A stretch of DNA of 17,742 bases, from positions 1 to 17,742 of the forward strand of contig CAZLTJ010000048.1 in assembly GCA_964562425.1 (NCBI GenBank), written 5' to 3'. Origin of the DNA: JAUWMV01 sp964562425. GTDB taxonomy: Bacteria; UBP14; UBA6098; B30-G16. The notes beneath the pieces are model-generated. The model searched no databases. It was given only the letters and a program-made list of their open reading frames with translations, and was not told where the DNA came from. Both the position numbers and the translations under genes were made by a program. Below, piece by piece: positions 1 through 6,968 of this stretch. Within the stretch, counting starts at the first letter, position 1. Each line of letters begins with the position of its first letter.

Positions 1-5
1 GATTA

Positions 6-1397
6 TCAGATTGAAGTCCTTCTGGTAGGCAGAGAAGAAACGATAAAAAGAGAAATTGCACCTGCAGAGAAATGAAGTCCAGCAATAATAGAAGAAAAAA
101 GGATAAATAAAACTGAGAAAATTTTTATTGGTACTTTGAATCCGAGAAACTTATTTGATAGAAATGTGAAATAAACAAATGCTACAATTATTGAAATCGT
201 CGTAGCTGCTGCTGCTCCTATACCAGCATATAAAGGCACTAAAATAAAATTCAAAAGGACATTCGAAGCAAGGGTAATAACACTGACTTTTAATGAGTTT
301 TCAGGATGCCCGATGCTCGATGAAACCGATGTTCCTATCATAGCAATACCAGAGAAAATCACTGCCCCAGGAATGAGAAAATAGAACGGAAAAACAGCAT
401 CTAACATATTCGGCTGACCAGGATATACAATTTTTAGCAGCGGGATAAAAATAATCACTGCCCCAAACCCCAGTAATACGAAAGTTGCTGTTCCCAATCT
501 TAAGAGCAAATCCAACATTGTGTTAAGTCTTCTTTTATCCCCGAGCGAATGTAGCTGAACAATCATAGGATTAGTAACCTTTTGTATTGCTGCAGGAATA
601 ATCCAAAATCCCTTCGCTATTGCAGATGCAATTGTGTAAACTCCCACGTATGAGGATTCCCAAAAAAGACCAATTACCAGTATATCGAGTCTACTGTTTA
701 TATTGCCCACAGCATTGCTAACGGCTAATTGCCATCCATAATTCAACAGTTCTTGTGCTTTGCTAAATTGGGGCATTGCAAATTTATGGGTTCTAATGCA
801 AGCGATTATAATCAATACGAAGATAAGCGATTCGGAAAGAATGAAGGCTATCGCTAAATGCATAACATCTACATGAACAATCATACCTCCTATAATAAAA
901 GCCAGAATTATCAATCCTCTCGTCAGTTCGACTCCCGCAAGCAATCTCATTCTCCTGTGAGCATTCATTATTCCTATGCCTGTTTTATTAACAAGAAAGA
1001 GCGGAAATGCAATCATTAGGATTCTTATCATCACAACCATTTCTGGTTTCCGAAATAACATGGCGATTGTTCTTGCAAGAGTAAAACCGAGTATTGCACT
1101 TATAATACCCAGAATTAAACTAAGGAAAAGTGCAGTATAAGCGAAAACTGCTTCGAGTTTATTATCGCCTTTAGAGGATGCGATTTCATAAATAACTGCA
1201 GAATGTATCCCAAAATTAAAGAGTATCGAGCCAATAATATAGAGTGAAACACATATTGAGAATATTCCCAATCCGTCGCTTCCCCATCCATTTCCAATGA
1301 GTAAAAGGTACGCAATTCCAAGAAGAGATACAAATATTGCAGAAACGATAGACCAAAAGGAATCACTTGTAAAACGTTTTCGGGTTATTTCTGTGAT
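6..1397 (-). CDS. Wzx-type polysaccharide flippase (second copy)
   Basis: This is a multi-pass membrane protein of the RfbX/Wzx polysaccharide transporter group (MOP superfamily), expected to flip lipid-linked repeat units across the inner membrane. About a dozen hydrophobic helices separated by short basic loops can be read. The first TM (SFWSIVSAIFVSLLGIAYLL) and the NGWGSDGLGIFS segment lie upstream of the only in-frame TTG at 1271, so that TTG cannot be the true start. The frame is open back to a TAG at 1425-1427 with no ATG, GTG or TTG in between. I place the start at ATC 1397-1395, five bases after a good TGAGGAAG ribosome site; this is an inference. The last residues (LPTRRTSI) look unlike a normal Wzx tail and may be frameshifted. 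It lies directly downstream of the methyltransferase as the last gene of the visible block. Confidence 0.75.
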   Translation of the reverse strand: MTEITRKRFTSDSFWSIVSAIFVSLLGIAYLLLIGNGWGSDGLGIFSICVSLYIIGSILFNFGIHSAVIYEIASSKGDNKLEAVFAYTALFLSLILGIISAILGFTLARTIAMLFRKPEMVVMIRILMIAFPLFLVNKTGIGIMNAHRRMRLLAGVELTRGLIILAFIIGGMIVHVDVMHLAIAFILSESLIFVLIIIACIRTHKFAMPQFSKAQELLNYGWQLAVSNAVGNINSRLDILVIGLFWESSYVGVYTIASAIAKGFWIIPAAIQKVTNPMIVQLHSLGDKRRLNTMLDLLLRLGTATFVLLGFGAVIIFIPLLKIVYPGQPNMLDAVFPFYFLIPGAVIFSGIAMIGTSVSSSIGHPENSLKVSVITLASNVLLNFILVPLYAGIGAAAATTISIIVAFVYFTFLSNKFLGFKVPIKIFSVLFILFSSIIAGLHFSAGAISLFIVSSLPTRRTSI

Positions 1398-1402
1398 AAG
1401 TT

Positions 1403-1410
1403 CTTCCTCA
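1403..1410 (-). promoter_or_regulatory. Ribosome binding site deciding the flippase start
   Basis: On the minus strand this reads TGAGGAAG, a strong Shine-Dalgarno match. It sits five bases ahead of the in-frame ATC codon at 1397-1395. No canonical start codon follows at a suitable distance in the flippase frame; the only GTG here (1411-1409) is in another frame and meets a stop after eight codons. The site therefore supports initiation near 1397 despite the missing ATG. Confidence 0.4.
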
Positions 1411-1427
1411 CTATTACAATCCGGCTA

Positions 1428-2285
1428 TTAATCCGGTTTGCAGCCCACATATATGAACCCGGACGTGAAACGCATAGGTTCCTCGGCTATAAATTGAGAG
1501 ATCCTATCCAATTTCTCTGTATTCTTTGAATAGAATATTTTAATAAAACCCGCACCAGTTTTTCGTAAAAACATTATGAAGGAAAATAGTAATCTTATCA
1601 GAAATGAAATAGGTTGTTTTACTATGAATAAGTTTCTAGCAAGGACTTCAAAACCGCTTCTCCTAAATGGGATGATCTTCTCAACAATAAAACCGCTTTT
1701 TTCAAGCATATACCTAACTCCAAGATGTGTCATGTGATAATGTGAACGCTCGTGAAAAGTTTGGAGAAATGCTGTTGAGCCAATATATTTCCCTCCCGGT
1801 TTAAGCACACGTAATACTTCGCTGCAGGCTTTCCACGGATCGGGGATATGCTCTATAACCGCATTACTTGTGCATATTGAAATAGTATTCTCCTTCAACG
1901 GGATATTTATTCCATTTGCAAGGAGATTGACACCATAGTCAAGATAATAATCCAGACCTATGTATTCATATCCTTTTGACTCAGCCCAGTTTTTTCTTCC
2001 GCCGCCACAAGCAAAATCGAGTAAAATACCATCCCCATCGGGTACCAAATCGGCAAATCGTTTGTCCCACTTTGCCTCTTTAGTCCAAAATTCTGCATTA
2101 TCTTTTAGAACAAGAAGTTTTCCATAGTCTTTCTTTCTATCTTCTGGTGCAACAAGGGTGGCTACACCTTCATAATCAGGATATTCAATACCGCAGGATT
2201 TGCAGAGATACGAGTTGCTTCCCCGCATCAAACCGGATTGCCTGCAAGTGGGGCATAGTAAAATACTTTCAAATTTTCTTTGCAT
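1428..2285 (-). CDS. Zinc-ribbon class I SAM-dependent methyltransferase
   Basis: The 285-residue protein has two parts. Residues 1-45 form a Trm112-like zinc ribbon with CxxC pairs at Cys11/Cys14 and Cys28/Cys31. Residues 85-220 form a class I Rossmann methyltransferase with motif I LLDFACGGG near 88-96, an acidic residue after strand 2 (GLDYYLDYG), SNAVIEHIPDP, and the LRVLKPGGKYIGST segment typical of the Methyltransf_11 group. A hydrophobic stretch near residues 225-240 suggests membrane association. The substrate is probably a sugar of the glycan repeat unit or its lipid-linked intermediate; this rests on neighbourhood only. The ATG at 2285 follows the aminotransferase stop by one base, so translation is probably coupled. 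I see no damage in this gene. Confidence 0.85.
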   Translation of the reverse strand: MQRKFESILLCPTCRQSGLMRGSNSYLCKSCGIEYPDYEGVATLVAPEDRKKDYGKLLVLKDNAEFWTKEAKWDKRFADLVPDGDGILLDFACGGGRKNWAESKGYEYIGLDYYLDYGVNLLANGINIPLKENTISICTSNAVIEHIPDPWKACSEVLRVLKPGGKYIGSTAFLQTFHERSHYHMTHLGVRYMLEKSGFIVEKIIPFRRSGFEVLARNLFIVKQPISFLIRLLFSFIMFLRKTGAGFIKIFYSKNTEKLDRISQFIAEEPMRFTSGFIYVGCKPD

Positions 2286-2286
2286 T

Positions 2287-3429
2287 TTATAATTTTCCCA
2301 ATAAGGTAATTAATATTCTTGAGACATAATTAATTTCCTCATCAGATAACTGAGGATAAAAAGGCAAAGATATGGTTCTATCACTAATATCTTCCGAAAT
2401 TGGTAAATTACCTCTTTGATATCCAAGTGTTTTATTTAAATATGTCAGCAAATGAATAGCCCGGTAATTCACAGCAACACCAATTCCTTCTCTTCCCAAA
2501 TTTTGTAGAATTTCATCTCGTTTTCTCCCGTCAACCCATATTGTGAAAAGATGATATGCGCTTTTACAGATATTGGGTATCTTCGGATAGTCAATATCCG
2601 GTAATTTTTCCAGCATACTCGTATACTTCTCATACACTTCTCTCCTCTTTTGCCATATCGAATCAATTTTTTTTAGTTGGGGCAAAAGAAGCGAAGCCTG
2701 AATGTTATCCATATTATATTTCCATCCGCATTCAAGCATATCCCAATGTTTATATAAACCACCATATCTATCTGATGCCTCCTTGCTCATCCCGTGGAGA
2801 CGAAGCATTTCCACCTTGTCTGCAATATCTTTATTGTTTGTTGCAATTGCACCGCCTTCTCCTGATGTAATATTTTTCGTTGCATAGAAACTGAAACAAG
2901 CTACATCTCCAAGTTGCCCGGGTCTTATTCCATCGCTTTCTCCCTCGATGCAATGTGCAGAATCTTCAATTATTTTTAAATTGTGCTTATCGGCAATCTG
3001 CTTTATACTCTTCATGTCACACATTACCCCATAAAGGTGAACCGGTAAGATTGCTTTTGTTCTCTCGGTAATTGCGCTTTCAATCAATTGCGGGTCGAGC
3101 AATCCCGTTTCCTTTTCAACATCAACGAATACCGGCTTTGCACCGGTGTGCATTATAGAAGTTGTTGTAGCAATAAAAGTCATCGGTGTTGTGATAACTT
3201 CATCACCTTTGCCAATACCCAAAGCAAGCAGGGAAAGGTGCAAAGCAGCAGTGCATGAATTCAGTCCCACAGCATATTTCAAACCTAGATATTCTGAGAA
3301 TTTTTTTTCAAATTCTGATACATACGAACCAGTAGTGAGAAATATACCATCGAGGCATTCAAGAACGCTTCGTTTTTCTTCTTCTCCGATGCTGTGTTTA
3401 TAAAATTCGACTTTCGTAGAAACCTCTAT
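2287..3429 (-). CDS. DegT/DnrJ/EryC1 nucleotide-sugar aminotransferase, ATA start
   Basis: This is a PLP-dependent sugar aminotransferase of the DegT/DnrJ/EryC1/StrS family, which transfers an amino group from glutamate to a keto-sugar nucleotide. Read from 3429 it has 380 residues, the usual family length. The Schiff-base lysine is in SFYATKN (Lys185), the PLP-contacting aspartate in IIEDSAH (about Asp156), and the NMDNIQASLLLPQL segment is also typical. The first possible canonical start is a TTG at 3282, which would remove about 49 N-terminal residues, including VEFYKHSIGEEE, that clearly belong to the fold. The frame continues to an ATA at 3429-3427 that overlaps the upstream TAA by one base (TAATA), exactly where a TAATG junction is expected. 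With the SDR and GNAT upstream it probably makes a 4-amino-4,6-dideoxy sugar (WecE/LegC-like role, inferred). Confidence 0.85.
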   Translation of the reverse strand: MEVSTKVEFYKHSIGEEEKRSVLECLDGIFLTTGSYVSEFEKKFSEYLGLKYAVGLNSCTAALHLSLLALGIGKGDEVITTPMTFIATTTSIMHTGAKPVFVDVEKETGLLDPQLIESAITERTKAILPVHLYGVMCDMKSIKQIADKHNLKIIEDSAHCIEGESDGIRPGQLGDVACFSFYATKNITSGEGGAIATNNKDIADKVEMLRLHGMSKEASDRYGGLYKHWDMLECGWKYNMDNIQASLLLPQLKKIDSIWQKRREVYEKYTSMLEKLPDIDYPKIPNICKSAYHLFTIWVDGRKRDEILQNLGREGIGVAVNYRAIHLLTYLNKTLGYQRGNLPISEDISDRTISLPFYPQLSDEEINYVSRILITLLGKL

Positions 3430-4460
3430 TAATGTTGCTCGTATTTGCCAGCTTTAGTCATAACGCGTATGTGCTTCATCCATTCAATTCGTCGCCACCA
3501 GTCCTCATTTTTATTATACCATTCGATTGTCTGAACCAATCCTTCATCAAAAGGTCTTCCATGCTCTATTCCGAGAATTTTCTCCGCTTTTGCTGTGGAT
3601 GATATATGATTTTGCACCTGGCCGAGTCTATCGCCGATATATGTTATAAGCGACTTTGGCTTATTCATTATATCGAGAATTTTATTGGCTATTTCGATGA
3701 CACTTATTGATTCTCCCGAACCGAGATTGAATACTTCACCTTTTATTTTCTCGATTGGAGCCTCGATGGTTTTTTCTATACGATGACAGGTATCTTCCAC
3801 ATAGAGCCAGTCGCGCTTTGCTAAACCATCACCGTGTATTGTCAAAGGCTCATTTTGGTATGCCGTTGTGATGAATCTCGGTATGACTTTCTCGAGGTGC
3901 TGATATGGTCCATATTGATTAAAAGGTCTCAATATGACCGCTGGCAAATCATAGGTTACGATAAATGAATAGACAAGTCTGTCCGCACCACATTTCGCGG
4001 ACGCATAGGGTGAGCATGGATTGAGTGGATGCTCTTCATCCATGGGTTCATATTCGGCGGTTCCATATACCTCAGATGTGGAAATATGGATGAATCTCTC
4101 GATATTTTTGTAATATTTCACAATAGCTGTCGAGAGCGTCTGCGTTCCTAAGACATCCGTTTCATAAAAAACTTTATTATCGAAAATCGAGCGTGCAACA
4201 TGTGTTTCTGCCGCAAAATGAACGACTATATCCGTCCTCTCAACAAGTGCATCTATTAATTGGCTATTGCAGACATTTCCATACCAGAATTCAAATCGCT
4301 TTGTATCCTCTCTCATAGAAAGCGGAATGTTGTCCGGGTTCCCCGCGTAGGTAAGATTATCGAGCACCATGAGCTTGTCATCGGGATGGTTCTCATACCA
4401 GTATCGGAGGAAGTTACTTCCTATGAATCCTGCGCCGCCTGTTATTAAAATCGTCTTCAT
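3429..4460 (-). CDS. Extended SDR nucleotide-sugar 4,6-dehydratase/epimerase
   Basis: This 343-residue NAD(P)-dependent extended short-chain dehydrogenase has a TGGAGFIGS dinucleotide motif at residues 7-15, an AAETHVARSIFDN segment near 84-95, catalytic TSE at 128-130 within STSEVYGTA, and YASAK with Tyr152 and Lys156. RPFNQYGPYQ and RDWLYVEDT are typical of RmlB-related enzymes. Classical dTDP-glucose 4,6-dehydratases carry Thr-Asp-Glu at the catalytic triad; here it is Thr-Ser-Glu, as in LegB-type, GDP-mannose dehydratase or UDP-glucuronate decarboxylase relatives. The nucleotide is therefore uncertain. With a DegT aminotransferase downstream and a WecD-like acetyltransferase upstream, production of a 4-keto-6-deoxy intermediate is the best guess. 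Its stop overlaps the presumed ATA start of the aminotransferase. Confidence 0.85.
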   Translation of the reverse strand: MKTILITGGAGFIGSNFLRYWYENHPDDKLMVLDNLTYAGNPDNIPLSMREDTKRFEFWYGNVCNSQLIDALVERTDIVVHFAAETHVARSIFDNKVFYETDVLGTQTLSTAIVKYYKNIERFIHISTSEVYGTAEYEPMDEEHPLNPCSPYASAKCGADRLVYSFIVTYDLPAVILRPFNQYGPYQHLEKVIPRFITTAYQNEPLTIHGDGLAKRDWLYVEDTCHRIEKTIEAPIEKIKGEVFNLGSGESISVIEIANKILDIMNKPKSLITYIGDRLGQVQNHISSTAKAEKILGIEHGRPFDEGLVQTIEWYNKNEDWWRRIEWMKHIRVMTKAGKYEQH

Positions 4461-4464
4461 TTGT

Positions 4465-5442
4465 TTATTTCCTTTTTATCCATTTATGAAATGTATGCCT
4501 TGCATCAACTATTTTCCAAGTCAATGTTGTATATCCTCTCTGAACTGGATAATTATTAATATGGGTAGGACCTTCAACAATATCTACTTTTCCTTTCAGC
4601 CACTTCATCCCTGCAAGTGTCAATGCTTTAAAAATACCTTTCCCATATGCATCCGGATGGACAGCAGCAATACTATACGAACCAATATTGATACCAAGTA
4701 GTTTTTTTGACCAATTTACTGTTTTCCAGACAGAATAACCAACAACTTTCTTGTTTAGCTCAGCAACAAAAACAATGTCTCCATAACCTTCGCAAGAATT
4801 TTTTGCCCATTCTGAATAGAGTTTATCAGCTTTTCCTCTGAGTTTTCTATCAACATTAAAACGCCCAAAATGACTACTAAATGTTTTTCTAGCTAATTCG
4901 ACAATACTCTCAATATCTTTTTCATTAAAAGGTCTTATAATACACGGAGGATTAAACTCTTGTATTGAGTATTTCCTGAAATCGAAAACATAATCTAACA
5001 GAGTATCCATCAACCTAAATCCATTTCTTTCAAGAGTATGAATACTTGTGATATCATCCGAATAGACTTTGCATGATAAGTGATTAATCCCTTTGTCTTT
5101 ACACTCTTGAATAATGAATTTTAAAAGTTTATTTTTTAATCCTATCGAGTTGTCATTTTCGATTAAATTTCTTACTCTCGCCATTTTTATTTCAAATATA
5201 TCAGAATCCCATTTTAGCATCTCCAACAAACCTGTGCCTAATAATTCACCATTTTGTAAATAACCATAATAAGTACTCAATTTGCTTGAAAATGTATCAG
5301 AAATTCGTTTATTTACATAATTGTTTAATCTTTCAATCGGTATTTCTCGCATCAAGTATCGATAAGGTTTAAAGTTCGAACCAGATACTAATTTGTTAAC
5401 CTTTTCCAAATAGGATTTGTTAACTTTAATAATACTATTCAT
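4465..5442 (-). CDS. WecD-like GNAT N-acetyltransferase (sugar-nucleotide acetylation)
   Basis: The 325-residue protein resembles WecD/RffC, which acetylates the 4-amino group of dTDP-4-amino-4,6-dideoxygalactose. The N-terminal half has the WecD-type LKWDSDIFEIKMARV segment (residues 76-90). The C-terminal GNAT core has the acetyl-CoA loop VHPDAYGKGIFKAL at 261-274 and ends in the characteristic ARHTFHKW. It lies immediately upstream of the SDR and DegT genes, which together would provide its amino-sugar substrate. The ATG overlaps the stop of a methyltransferase remnant (ATGA) and is preceded by a strong GAGAGG ribosome site at 5450-5455, so it can be translated on its own. The exact sugar is inferred. 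Confidence 0.82.
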   Translation of the reverse strand: MNSIIKVNKSYLEKVNKLVSGSNFKPYRYLMREIPIERLNNYVNKRISDTFSSKLSTYYGYLQNGELLGTGLLEMLKWDSDIFEIKMARVRNLIENDNSIGLKNKLLKFIIQECKDKGINHLSCKVYSDDITSIHTLERNGFRLMDTLLDYVFDFRKYSIQEFNPPCIIRPFNEKDIESIVELARKTFSSHFGRFNVDRKLRGKADKLYSEWAKNSCEGYGDIVFVAELNKKVVGYSVWKTVNWSKKLLGINIGSYSIAAVHPDAYGKGIFKALTLAGMKWLKGKVDIVEGPTHINNYPVQRGYTTLTWKIVDARHTFHKWIKRK

Positions 5443-5573
5443 ATTATTTCCTCTCTCGTTTCTATCTCAAGTGCAATCATATTTGTATTCCCACATGATG
5501 CTTCATGGGAAGACTTAAACTTCTTTGCTTTATTTTCCCAATAATCGAAAATCTTTTTTAATTCAGATTTCAT
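5439..5573 (-). pseudogene. 5' remnant of a SAM methyltransferase gene (44 codons)
   Basis: This short frame begins with an ATG overlapping the GT4 stop (ATGA) and ends with a TGA overlapping the GNAT start (ATGA). The peptide starts MKSELKKIFDYWENKAKKF, then has SSHEASCGNTNMIALEIET. This matches the N-terminal cap found just before motif I in many class I SAM methyltransferases (YW..RAKKY..SHEASWGD..M..LEIET). The Rossmann domain is missing: after IET only five codons remain before the stop, and they coincide with the GNAT ribosome site. I read it as a methyltransferase gene that lost everything after about codon 40 by a deletion ending just upstream of the GNAT gene. A functional 44-residue peptide cannot be excluded but seems unlikely. 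Confidence 0.65.
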
Positions 5574-6793
5574 TTTTTCCCACCACGTAATAGTTTCTCA
5601 ATTTTGTCAATATTTTTGCTCCAATTTGCTTTTTCAATAACCGCAATACTCATAGCATCTTTTATTTTCTTGTTGTCTTTTTCTTTAATTGCTTTTTCAA
5701 TTGCACCTGCAAGATCAGTTTCAAAGTCTTCAAATATAAACGGTTTTGCTTCATCTGGCAATATCCAATTGATAGAAGGTCTATTGCTAATTACTGGGAT
5801 AAGTCCGCAGGACATAGCTTCTAGAAGAGAACCTGAAACACCTGAAAACTTTATGCTGGGAACTTTTTTAATATTTGCTGGGTCAATGAAAATGTCACCT
5901 TGGGTAACATATAAATGGAGTTTTTCATAAGGTATCCTATCTATAAATAGAACATGTGATTCGATTTTAAGGTTTCCAACCAATTCCTTTAATTCTCGAA
6001 CATTATTTCCCCCTGTAAAAACAGCAAATACAAAATTATTATCATCAGTTACCTTAGGAATTGCTTTAATGATGTTTTCAAAATCTAAATTCGGTCTTGG
6101 TGGTCTATGACACAGTGCTAGGACAGTTGAAGATTCAATTCCAAATATCTGTCTTCGTGTATTTTCATCTCTGAAATTGGGGGAAAATCTTTCTGTTTCA
6201 ACACCAAAATGTCTGAAATATATAAAATCTGATAGTTTGGCAAAACCTCGCTTTTTTATTAAGGGTTCAAATACCTCTTTATCTCCAGTGATAACAGTAT
6301 CTAGTTTTCTTAAAGTATAGCGAATAAGTAAAGGATGATTTATGAAATATGCAGGTTTAGGAAATTTATGAATATTAACATCTGTGCCGAGTGTAGTACA
6401 AACCTTTGGAATTTTTTTCTTAATTCGGGAAGCCATAAATCCACCAATGGATAGATTGAGTGCGAATATAGATTCAGAGTTAATTTTTGCAGCAACTGAA
6501 TTTATAAACAAAGCTAAGTACAAATGTCGCAAAAGTATTAAAGAATTCATTGGATGAAATTTTGATGAAATCTCTGGATTAAAATTTCGGAATTTATTGC
6601 CAAAAATAAACTGAAAAATTTTCGTAAGCCATCTAAGAAAGCGAACGTGATTAATGTCCTTATAGTATTGTGCATAGTCACCGAAATATTCCCTCGAAGA
6701 TAGAACAGATACTTTGTGTCCTCTATTTACAAATTCATTCGCAAATCTAGCCGTATGTACTGACTCACTATTTCCAATTATTAAGATATTCAT
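5570..6793 (-). CDS. GT4-like (GT-B) glycosyltransferase
   Basis: The 407-residue cytoplasmic enzyme has the two-domain GT-B layout. The N-terminus MNILIIGNSESVHTARFANE is the usual nucleotide-fold start of this group. Domain 1 has TTLGTDVNIHKF, and the linker has FRHFGVETERFSP, the sugar-nucleotide retaining GT4 signature (GV..e.F.p). Domain 2 has the donor-binding segment SGVSGSLLEAMSCGLIPVIS, the GT4 counterpart of the EX7E region. It should transfer one sugar of the repeat unit from a nucleotide donor to the lipid-linked glycan; donor and acceptor cannot be told. Its ATG overlaps the stop of the CapK-like 3' fragment (ATGA), and its TGA overlaps the start of the methyltransferase remnant. 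Confidence 0.85.
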   Translation of the reverse strand: MNILIIGNSESVHTARFANEFVNRGHKVSVLSSREYFGDYAQYYKDINHVRFLRWLTKIFQFIFGNKFRNFNPEISSKFHPMNSLILLRHLYLALFINSVAAKINSESIFALNLSIGGFMASRIKKKIPKVCTTLGTDVNIHKFPKPAYFINHPLLIRYTLRKLDTVITGDKEVFEPLIKKRGFAKLSDFIYFRHFGVETERFSPNFRDENTRRQIFGIESSTVLALCHRPPRPNLDFENIIKAIPKVTDDNNFVFAVFTGGNNVRELKELVGNLKIESHVLFIDRIPYEKLHLYVTQGDIFIDPANIKKVPSIKFSGVSGSLLEAMSCGLIPVISNRPSINWILPDEAKPFIFEDFETDLAGAIEKAIKEKDNKKIKDAMSIAVIEKANWSKNIDKIEKLLRGGKK

Positions 6794-6958
6794 TTTAGTC
6801 CTATTACAAATCTACTTTTCCCACCCAAAGTTGTTAGTATTTCATCAACAAATTGTATGTCAATTTGCATTTCCTTTCCTGTGTGTGCCCATATAACTTT
6901 TGTCATCAATATTATTGATAATAAAAATTGATTTGAGAGGTAATTTTTTTTTGACCAG
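6790..6958 (-). pseudogene. 3' end of a second CapK/phenylacetate-CoA-ligase-like gene, cut by gap
   Basis: Fifty-five codons plus a stop are open from the gap to a TGA that overlaps the GT4 start (ATGA). The last part reads WAHTGKEMQIDIQFVDEI, then a TLGGKSRFVIGLK tail. This is the C-terminal signature of CapK-like members of the phenylacetate-CoA ligase family (FVDEI...GK.RFVIS.L). The protein on the other side of the gap already ends in the same domain position (FVDKIERSGAGK), so these are two separate copies. Either the gap hides most of a second CapK-like gene, or only this 3' stump remains. The first 15 or so codons fit the family less well and could be out of frame. Confidence 0.6.
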
Positions 6959-6968
6959 NNNNNNNNNN
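6959..6968. other. Assembly gap of 10 N
   Basis: Ten undetermined bases join two sequence blocks. A run of exactly 10 is often a placeholder rather than a measured distance. It falls where two homologous CapK-like C-termini meet, which is just where an assembler would fail on tandem paralogs. The real missing length may be anything from a few bases to more than 1 kb. Confidence 0.95.

Noticed and set aside
1..75. Plus-strand open frame DYQIEVLLVGREETIKREIAPA ending at TGA, which superficially resembles the end of an enzyme.
   Set aside because: It lies opposite the flippase coding strand, whose TM pattern explains the bases; it is short, starts at the window edge and has no supporting context.
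2556..2870. Plus-strand open frames of 60-110 codons across the window, for example here.
   Set aside because: They lie opposite well-defined genes, lack ribosome sites and show no domain-like sequence; they are antisense shadows.
6912..6968. CapK-like protein tail GQKKITSQINFYYQ obtained by reading through the N run.
   Set aside because: The tail does not resemble the family C-terminus and depends on the gap being exactly 10 bases; another frame in the same stretch gives a convincing CapK-like end.
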